A DNA stretch of 41,117 bases from Clostridia bacterium (GTDB lineage: Bacteria; Bacillota; Clostridia; Oscillospirales; CAG-272), in the NCBI GenBank assembly GCA_017623975.1, contig JAGANX010000069.1:1-41117 (forward strand), given 5' to 3'. Positions 34,886 through 41,117 of this stretch are shown here, one piece after another. Positions within the stretch are counted from its first letter, which is position 1. Each line of letters opens with the position of its first letter. Under the pieces are notes generated by a model. That model searched no databases. It was not told the origin of the DNA and worked only from the letters and a program-made list of their open reading frames with translations. A program made the translations under genes and the position numbers.

Positions 34886-34914
34886 TTGCAAAAATAAAAA
34901 CGGTATGGTAAAAT
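34886..34914 (+). promoter_or_regulatory. Promoter of the isomerase-dehydrogenase operon
   Basis: TTGCAA (34886-34891), 17-nt spacer, TAAAAT (34909-34914), 34 nt before the ATG. Confidence 0.7.
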
Positions 34915-34948
34915 TATACTGAAAAAATATGTAAGAACGAGGTGCGTT

Positions 34949-35767
34949 ATGAAATTAGGAACAATGGTACATCTTGCCGACAATGTTGTTGAAAAAATTA
35001 AAGATGTAAAAAAATACGGTCTTGAATCTTTTCAGCTTTGCGCATGGAACCACAGTATGATGACAAAGGATTGGGCTGACAAAATTAAGGCAACCGCAGA
35101 TGCAGAGGGACTTGAAATTAGTGCCGTTTGGTGCGGTTGGAGCGGTGAGGCTCACTGGAACTTTATCGGTGGCTATCACACACTTGGTATTGTGCCTGTT
35201 TTCCTTCGTGACAAGAGAATGGAGGAGTTAAAGTTAGGCTTTGATTTTGCAAAAATGATGGGTGTTACAGATGTTATCACTCATATGGGCTTTTTGCCTG
35301 AAAACCCAACAACTGACGAATTTAGATCTGTTGTTGCTGCAATTAAGGAGCTTGCGGAGTATTGCTTGAAGAACGACCAGTATCTTTTGTTTGAAACAGG
35401 TCAAGAAACACCAATCACTTTGAAAAGAACAATTCTTGCTGTTGGCACAGGCAATCTTGGTATCAACCTTGACCCTGCAAACTTGCTTTTGTACGGTAAA
35501 GCTAATCCCTGCGATGCAGTTGATGTTTTTGGTGAATATGTTCGCGGAGTTCACGGTAAAGACGGCGAATACCCAACAGACCCTCGCTATATCGGTGAGG
35601 AAAAGAGAATTGGCGACGGTCGTGTAAACTTCCCACTGCTTATAGAAAAACTTAAAAAATGCGGTTACAACGGCTCTATCACTATCGAGCGAGAAATTGA
35701 TGGGGACAAACAAATTGAGGACGTGCTTTACGCAAAGAAATTCTTGGAGGAAATAATCAATGGCTAA
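34949..35767 (+). CDS. Sugar phosphate isomerase/epimerase-like TIM barrel protein
   Basis: A 272-residue AP-endonuclease-2/xylose-isomerase-like TIM barrel. Putative metal ligands fall in the usual places: Glu in LLFETGQETP, Asp in GINLDPANLL, His in GVHGKDGEYP and Glu in SITIEREID. Members include inositol and sugar epimerases/isomerases and 3-dehydroshikimate dehydratases. It overlaps the next gene, a Gfo/Idh/MocA dehydrogenase, by 8 nt; this pairing is frequent in operons that oxidise, isomerise or epimerise inositols, hexuronates or other sugars. Exact substrate not determined. Confidence 0.85.
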   Translation: MKLGTMVHLADNVVEKIKDVKKYGLESFQLCAWNHSMMTKDWADKIKATADAEGLEISAVWCGWSGEAHWNFIGGYHTLGIVPVFLRDKRMEELKLGFDFAKMMGVTDVITHMGFLPENPTTDEFRSVVAAIKELAEYCLKNDQYLLFETGQETPITLKRTILAVGTGNLGINLDPANLLLYGKANPCDAVDVFGEYVRGVHGKDGEYPTDPRYIGEEKRIGDGRVNFPLLIEKLKKCGYNGSITIEREIDGDKQIEDVLYAKKFLEEIING

Positions 35768-36737
35768 AAAGATTAGAGTAGGTTTAGTAGGTGTTGGCGG
35801 TATGGGTGGATGCCACTTCTACAATTATGAAAAAATAGAAAATGCAGAGCTTGTTGCAGTTTGCGATGTTAGAAAAGACGTTGCAAAGGAAAAGGTTGGT
35901 AACAGAAAAATCAAAATTTATACAAATCTTGCAAGAATGCTTCAAAATCAAGAACTTGATATGATTGATATTTGTACACCAAGCTATATGCACAAGGATA
36001 TGGCAATTAAGCTTCTTAAAAAAGGATATCACGTTCTTTGCGAAAAGCCAATGACCTTGAATGGCAAGGATGCAGAGAAGGTAATTGCAGCAGCAAGGGA
36101 AACCGACAAAAACTTTATGGTTGCCCATGTTGTAAGGTTTATGAAGCCTTATATGACATTGCGTAAGGTTATTGAATCAGGTGAGCTTGGTAAGCTTATC
36201 CGCCTTGATATGAAGCGTATTTCAGGTATCCCTGCTTGGAGCTGGGAGGATTGGATGAGAGATGAAAAGAGAAGTGGCGGTGTTGCAACCGATCTCTCTA
36301 TTCACGATATCGACTTTGTACAAAGCGTGCTTGGTATGCCTGACACAATTCAAGCATACCGTTACAATATGAAGGAAAACAATGACACTGTTGTTACTAA
36401 TATGACATACGGTGATACACTTGTTTCCTGCGAAGGCACTTGGTATAACACAGGTATTCCATTCCACGCAACATTCTTGGCAGTGTTCCAAAACGGTTGC
36501 TTGGAGCTAACAGATAAGCTTTATAAAAACGGCAAGCCTGTTGAAGAAGAGGAAGCAAAGGCAGAGGCTGTTGACCTTGGCATCAATGTTGGTAATGATG
36601 ATGGTTACCTTAACGAAATGCAATATTTTGTAAATTGCATTATAGAAAATAAAAAGCCTGATTTCGTAACTCCCGAAAGCTCAGCGCAAAGCGTTAAGCT
36701 TGTGGATATGATTAAGAAAAAAGCGAAAAAGCTTTAA
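35760..36737 (+). CDS. Gfo/Idh/MocA family NAD(P)-dependent oxidoreductase
   Basis: A 325-residue dehydrogenase. N-terminal Rossmann fold with GLVGVGGMGGCH (about 8-19), the EKP motif in LCEKPMTLNG (about 95) whose Lys is catalytic, and the C-terminal alpha/beta domain with DLSIHDIDFVQ (conserved Asp and His, about 178-188). Such enzymes oxidise sugars or inositols at a ring hydroxyl. The ATG overlaps the isomerase stop, so the two are co-translated and likely handle one sugar substrate. It is followed after 51 nt by a secreted LRR protein, possibly the same transcript. Confidence 0.9.
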   Translation: MAKKIRVGLVGVGGMGGCHFYNYEKIENAELVAVCDVRKDVAKEKVGNRKIKIYTNLARMLQNQELDMIDICTPSYMHKDMAIKLLKKGYHVLCEKPMTLNGKDAEKVIAAARETDKNFMVAHVVRFMKPYMTLRKVIESGELGKLIRLDMKRISGIPAWSWEDWMRDEKRSGGVATDLSIHDIDFVQSVLGMPDTIQAYRYNMKENNDTVVTNMTYGDTLVSCEGTWYNTGIPFHATFLAVFQNGCLELTDKLYKNGKPVEEEEAKAEAVDLGINVGNDDGYLNEMQYFVNCIIENKKPDFVTPESSAQSVKLVDMIKKKAKKL

Positions 36738-36788
36738 TTAAGCTTGTCCAAATTTGGTTTTAAAATAAATTAAAAAAGGAGTGAAAGG

Positions 36789-38411
36789 ATGAAAAAGAAA
36801 ATTCTTTTGATGCTATCTATGGTGGCTGTTCTTGCTTGTGTATTTGCTCTTGCAGTATCAGCAGAATCAGTACATAGCGGCAAGGTTGACTTAAATGCAA
36901 CCGTAACTCTTGATGACGGTACAGTTTGCAACCTTTTCGACAGCAATGGTAATGCTCTCATTTGGTTTAAGAATGGTAGCGAGCTTCAATCCATTCGTGC
37001 AGACGATGAAAGAGTAAGGTACAAGGCTACATACGGCTTTAATGTAGGAAACAGCACAGTTGGTGTTGTTTATGCATACGAGGTTTCCGATATGTGGATT
37101 GCACTTGAAAGCGGAAATATTAGCAAGGGCAACATAGTTGTTCTAAATCTAATGGATGATGACGTTAAGATTAACGAGGGTGGCTCTTCATATATAGGAG
37201 GAGTAGTTAATTGTGTAAAAGGAATTCAGTGGGCTAATAAAATTCTTGAATACGCCTTCTTACGACTCGATACAGTTGCTATTCAGTTGCAATCGTTCAA
37301 TGGTTGCGATAAATTGAAATATGTTAATGTTGCTGATTTGACTGAATTGAGAGCTATTGGCGGTGGAAATGCGTTTGGTGGTTCTAAACGCTTATTTGAA
37401 GGACAAATTCTTGATTTAACAAGAACAAAACTTTGCTCAATCAATGGTAATGCTGCGTTTAACTATGTTCCGCTCGTAGGAATAAAGCTTCCAAGCACAC
37501 TCACAACGATGGATCCTTGGAATATACAAGGAACTGCCGTTGTTAGCTTTGCATTCCCTGAAGGAGTTAAAACAATCACTGGTTCACAGTTTAATGATTG
37601 TAAGTCATTAACGACAATTTACATCAACAATACAACAACAAAGATCGAGGACAGAGCTTTCAATAATACAGCTCTTGAAAAGATTTTCTTTGTTGGATCA
37701 TTGGATGAGTTAAATGCTCTCCTTGATAATACAGGAGCTAACAACAATGCACCATTCTGGGATGTTGTAGGAGAAAACAGAGCAAATCTTATTTCATATG
37801 CTGATTATTTGGCACTTGAAGACAAGAGTGGTAAATATGTAGTTTATAATTATAGCTACTGTGAAGCGTATAACAATGGGGAGCATACTTTTGCAGGTAA
37901 CGCAGTAATGCAAGAGGTGGACTATTTCAAAAATATCTTGTTTATGGACACTTGTACCGTTGAAAATTGCGGTATGAAGATGGTTGACGATAGCAAGACA
38001 ATCGGCGCTATCTTTATCGATTACGGTTACTCCGTAACAGAAGAAGCAATAAACGGAAAGCACTCGATGACACAGGCATACGGTATAAACAAGGAAGCGT
38101 TTGATGCTTACGTTGCACTTGGACACAAGCTTGAATACGGTCTTGTTGTTTCGGTGGTTACAAATCCGTTAGATGAAAGCCAAAACAGCTTAATAGCAGA
38201 AAAGAAAACGTACATAACAGAGCAAAACTTTATAGCACACGATATTTTTGAAATCGGTGTTGTGGGTATTGGCGAAGCACAAACAAACGTTGCCCTTACC
38301 TTCTGTGCGTTTATAATTGACAACGGTGAAGTATTCTACCTTGACGGTGGTGAAACTTTGATAGAAGCAACCGCAAAGAGCCATGATGATTTATCCCCAA
38401 AGGGCGAATAA
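36789..38411 (+). CDS. Secreted leucine-rich-repeat (BspA/LRR_5-type) protein, short paralogue
   Basis: A 540-residue exported protein. Signal peptide about 1-24 (KKK start, hydrophobic core, AVSA end). A first region has LDDGTVCNLFDSNGNALIWF, shared with the next gene. Irregular LRR_5 repeats cover about 120-300 (patterns such as SFNGCDKLKYVNV and FNDCKSLTTIYI). A linker with two Cys in CTVENCGMK leads to a C-terminal domain (about 398-540) closely similar to that of the next gene, ending GGETLIEATAKSHDDLSP. No sortase motif, dockerin or SLH domain is seen. AAGGAG is well spaced before the ATG. Likely a surface or secreted binding protein. Confidence 0.85.
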   Translation: MKKKILLMLSMVAVLACVFALAVSAESVHSGKVDLNATVTLDDGTVCNLFDSNGNALIWFKNGSELQSIRADDERVRYKATYGFNVGNSTVGVVYAYEVSDMWIALESGNISKGNIVVLNLMDDDVKINEGGSSYIGGVVNCVKGIQWANKILEYAFLRLDTVAIQLQSFNGCDKLKYVNVADLTELRAIGGGNAFGGSKRLFEGQILDLTRTKLCSINGNAAFNYVPLVGIKLPSTLTTMDPWNIQGTAVVSFAFPEGVKTITGSQFNDCKSLTTIYINNTTTKIEDRAFNNTALEKIFFVGSLDELNALLDNTGANNNAPFWDVVGENRANLISYADYLALEDKSGKYVVYNYSYCEAYNNGEHTFAGNAVMQEVDYFKNILFMDTCTVENCGMKMVDDSKTIGAIFIDYGYSVTEEAINGKHSMTQAYGINKEAFDAYVALGHKLEYGLVVSVVTNPLDESQNSLIAEKKTYITEQNFIAHDIFEIGVVGIGEAQTNVALTFCAFIIDNGEVFYLDGGETLIEATAKSHDDLSPKGE

Positions 38412-38436
38412 ATAAAAAGCATAGAGGAGTTAGAAT

Positions 38437-40977
38437 ATGAAAAAGAAATTTCTTTTAGCCATATTTATGGTTATGATAGTTTCTCTGTTTGCTTTTTCTG
38501 TCAGTGCTGCCGAGCCTGACAAGAGCGGAGAAGCAGTAACCTTGACAGATGGCACGGTGTGTCCTATTTGGGACACAGACGGTAATGGACTTATTTGGTA
38601 CATAACCGCAACGGATGAAGCGGGTGTAAACACATACGCTTATGTCTCGGCTACATCAGGCGAGGTTGACTATATGGGTAGCTGGACAGGTACGGTTTAT
38701 GGTGAAACCGTATATGAGGTTAACAAAATTACCATAACGGTTGATGGCGTGTCCTACGGCACGGACAAAATGGTTGTGGTTAATATGAAGAAGGACGTGG
38801 TTTTGACAAGCAATAAGCACATTGGTGAAAAAATCAATTGCTTTTCAAAGAGCTTTACGAACTCAAAGTCGCTTCAATATATCTATGTTCCTGTGGATAC
38901 GGTGGCATTCCAGACAGAAACCTTTAAAAGCTGCAGCAATTTGAAGTATATTAACTTTGAAGAATTGACTGAGTTAAGAAAATTCACTTCACAGGATTTG
39001 AACGGATGTACAAGTCTTTTTGCTAACGGAACCTTGGACTTGTCAAAAACACAGCTTGTTGAGATTGGCAGTCTTACATTCCACGGTAGTAAGTGTGAGC
39101 AAATAATCCTTCCAAACACAGTTCAAATCATTGGAGGCAGTGCGTTCCAAAGCTGTAAAAACTTGACAAGAGTAGATTTGCCTGATACAATTACAAACTT
39201 TTCGTCTTTTAACTATACCTTTGACGGTTGCTCAAATCTTGAAACCATCACAGGCTTGGATGCTTTTATTGAAAAGGGCAAACTCACCAGCTTTGGTATA
39301 TATGCCTTCAACGGCTGTAAGAAGCTTAAAAATATTGATGGCTTGATGACAAACGGTATTTTGATTATCCCCGAGGGTGTTACATCTCTTGGCAATCTTT
39401 GCTTCAGCGAGTGTGACCAAATCAGATTTGTTGAATTTCCATCAACCATTAACTATGTGGGTCAAGCTGCGTTTTCATTCTGCGACAACCTTACACTTGT
39501 AAGCTTTGACAAGGTTGACGCTAAAATCAGAAATGCAATTGCAAACGGCGAAAGCTACACAAAGGTTACATTTAATAACTGTGGAACCTTTAAAAGCTGT
39601 CCTAAATTGCTTGCAATGTGTGTTCCTGCCGGAACAACAGACCTTATTAACCGTTTCATAGGTTCTCACGATAACCGTAGCGAGGGATGCGTGTCTCTTA
39701 CAGCGGTTTACTTGCCGGATAGTATTACAAGCTTTGGAATAAACGGTGGAAAACAGGGTCCGTTCTGCGGCGCTACAAATATGTATTTTGTAAACGAACC
39801 ATTTACTGTTAGTCAGTGCTTGGTTGACGGTGAAATTGATTTAACAAAGCTCAATTTACCAGCTAAACCAAAGGTTTATTTTATGCCCGAGAGCTTGACA
39901 ACGACACGTGGTCATGTTTATACAAATCAATGGTCCAAGGATGGAACATTGTTACAGGATTGTAAAAACGTAAATGATGTTATTGTATTTGGCGAAAAGT
40001 ACGTTGATTTTAATGCCCGTAACGCATTCCAAGGCATGGGAACAGCTGATTCACCAAAGACAGTAGTATTCCTTGGTGATATGACACAGTTTGTAACAAC
40101 TAAGAACGCACAATATGTTAACTTGGTTTTTGCAAACAAGGCAGACAAGTCTCCTGAGGATTTGGGCATTCTTGACATTCACTATGACCAAAACAACACA
40201 GATTCGTTCATGTATTTCTGCTATGACGGTTCAAGGTATGATTATCGCATTTCCCAAAATGATATGGCAAACTATGCTGATATAACTGCTAAGGTTGCGG
40301 CTGTTATGGCTACAAAAACAAGTGACGGTATGCACGTTGCAAATCCTAACTTGGCAGAAATCGGCACAGCGGCTACTTGTATTTCCAATGCATTTGGCGT
40401 TAACTATTGCTTCTGCGGTGCTAATATGGGTGAAAGCGAAATTGAAGGTACTATCCTTGGTCACAGCCACACAATTTATCTTGGCATAGTTTATGAAAGC
40501 TATATGCAAGACGGTTTCTACGCTACAAGATGTGACAGATGTGATGACGTATTAAAGGGCGACACAGTATCGGCTATCTTTACTGATTTTGGTTATTCTG
40601 CAACAGAAAAGCCAATCAACGGTAAGCATTCAATGGTTCAATGCTATAAGCTTAACAAGGATGCATACAACGTTTACGTTGCTCAAAACGAAGGCTTTGA
40701 GTTTGGAGTTGTTGTTTCAGTTGTAGCTGACCCGTTGAATCCTGAAAACAGCGACTTAGTTGAATCAAAGCAAACATATATCGCAAAGCAAAACTTTATA
40801 GCTCACGACTATTTTGATGTTGGTGTTTCAGGTATTAGCGAAAACCAAACAGGGGTTAGCCTTGTATTCTGCGCTTACGTTATAGATAACGGTGAATACT
40901 ACTATCTTGACGGCGGCGAAACAGTAAGGGTAGCAACCGCAAAGAGCCACGCTGACTTAGCACCGAAGGCTGAATAA
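38437..40977 (+). CDS. Secreted leucine-rich-repeat (BspA/LRR_5-type) protein, long paralogue
   Basis: An 846-residue exported protein beginning with a signal peptide (about 1-24, cleavage near VSA/AEP). The first region repeats the phrase LTDGTVCPIWDTDGNGLIWY of the paralogue. LRR_5 repeats span about 140-430, with clear units such as AFQSCKNLTRVDLPDTI and CFSECDQIRFVEFPSTI. A middle region (about 430-640) has further repeat-like stretches, then a Cys-bearing segment (FCGANMGE, HSHTIY, CDRCDD) and the shared C-terminal domain (about 705-846). BspA-type proteins bind matrix or host glycoproteins, but here the ligand is unknown. It starts 25 nt after the first paralogue, so the two form a tandem operon. 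Confidence 0.87.
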   Translation: MKKKFLLAIFMVMIVSLFAFSVSAAEPDKSGEAVTLTDGTVCPIWDTDGNGLIWYITATDEAGVNTYAYVSATSGEVDYMGSWTGTVYGETVYEVNKITITVDGVSYGTDKMVVVNMKKDVVLTSNKHIGEKINCFSKSFTNSKSLQYIYVPVDTVAFQTETFKSCSNLKYINFEELTELRKFTSQDLNGCTSLFANGTLDLSKTQLVEIGSLTFHGSKCEQIILPNTVQIIGGSAFQSCKNLTRVDLPDTITNFSSFNYTFDGCSNLETITGLDAFIEKGKLTSFGIYAFNGCKKLKNIDGLMTNGILIIPEGVTSLGNLCFSECDQIRFVEFPSTINYVGQAAFSFCDNLTLVSFDKVDAKIRNAIANGESYTKVTFNNCGTFKSCPKLLAMCVPAGTTDLINRFIGSHDNRSEGCVSLTAVYLPDSITSFGINGGKQGPFCGATNMYFVNEPFTVSQCLVDGEIDLTKLNLPAKPKVYFMPESLTTTRGHVYTNQWSKDGTLLQDCKNVNDVIVFGEKYVDFNARNAFQGMGTADSPKTVVFLGDMTQFVTTKNAQYVNLVFANKADKSPEDLGILDIHYDQNNTDSFMYFCYDGSRYDYRISQNDMANYADITAKVAAVMATKTSDGMHVANPNLAEIGTAATCISNAFGVNYCFCGANMGESEIEGTILGHSHTIYLGIVYESYMQDGFYATRCDRCDDVLKGDTVSAIFTDFGYSATEKPINGKHSMVQCYKLNKDAYNVYVAQNEGFEFGVVVSVVADPLNPENSDLVESKQTYIAKQNFIAHDYFDVGVSGISENQTGVSLVFCAYVIDNGEYYYLDGGETVRVATAKSHADLAPKAE

Positions 40978-41036
40978 TTTTCTAACGGTTAAAAGTAATT
41001 TTATAATAAGATAATAATATGAAAGGAAATATAATT

Positions 41037-41117
41037 ATGAGGTACACAGCTCCAAGCTACAAGAAAGAGCAAATTGAAACAGCTGACATTATGGAACAAT
41101 CTCCAATCAACGTAGCG
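41037..41117 (+). CDS. N-terminus of a short protein of unknown function (partial at window edge)
   Basis: The ATG at 41037 with GAAAGGAA at 41021-41028 opens 27 codons, cut by the window end. The sequence begins MRYTAPSYKKEQIETADIM. From memory, many short clostridial proteins start with a similar Tyr-Xaa-Ala-Pro then Glu-Thr-Xaa-Asp-Ile pattern; none has a firm function. Its position 59 nt after the LRR gene suggests it belongs to the same cluster. Confidence 0.55.
   Translation, partial: MRYTAPSYKKEQIETADIMEQSPINVA

Overview
This is an AT-rich stretch of a gut-type Clostridia (Bacillota) chromosome, about 41 kb, densely packed, with 30-odd genes in short alternating operons. The assignment rests on gene content: lepA-hemW, a Xaa-Pro peptidase next to efp, RNase J, a SpoVT/AbrB regulator, a SleB-type cortex hydrolase and a SpoVB-like flippase (hints of sporulation), a DegV/DAK fatty-acid kinase pair, and glycan enzymes of families GH95 and GH38. 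Fourteen promoter candidates were found. Twelve have both a -35 and a -10 at 17-18 nt spacing, often TTG(C/A)NN-17-TAAAAT, as expected of a housekeeping sigma factor; the other two (before the second ABC pair and before the AbrB gene) are weaker.

Layout. 1-3870: the tail of an unknown gene, a shared terminator, then a leftward heterodimeric ABC exporter pair whose first gene carries a single in-frame TAG. 3936-7690: a leftward O-acetyltransferase divergent from lepA-hemW. 7776-11703: a membrane-bound XRE regulator, then fakB-fakA and a small membrane protein. 11704-12062: the only stretch over 300 bases without a gene. It holds a roughly 97% identical, decayed copy of the pyk/ABC junction found 3.4 kb downstream. 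12063-13736: zinc-ribbon membrane protein. 13781-18743: a leftward operon, ABC half, ABC half, pyruvate kinase. 18765-21127: leftward RNase J with a long leader, preceded by a small membrane protein. 21256-24739: rightward AbrB regulator, GH95 fucosidase, D-amino acid aminotransferase. 24773-25900: YgjV-like protein and an unknown protein. 25923-31751: leftward cortex hydrolase, SpoVB-like flippase and GH38 alpha-mannosidase. 31760-34866: tcdA, Xaa-Pro peptidase, efp and a Cys/Asp-rich zinc-ribbon protein. 34886-41117: a sugar isomerase/epimerase-like protein, a Gfo/Idh/MocA dehydrogenase, two secreted leucine-rich-repeat paralogues with a shared C-terminal domain, and the start of a further small gene at the window edge.

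Functionally the window mixes core translation and RNA genes with carbohydrate use (intracellular fucosidase and mannosidase, sugar isomerase and dehydrogenase) and envelope or export functions. No tRNA, rRNA, CRISPR array, insertion sequence or prophage gene was seen. The points most worth a second look are the in-frame TAG together with the complete absence of TAG among 32 terminal stop codons, the partial pyk/ABC duplication, the Cys/Asp repeat protein, and the paired LRR proteins with an unnamed shared C-terminal domain. No clearly new multi-gene defence or mobile system was found.
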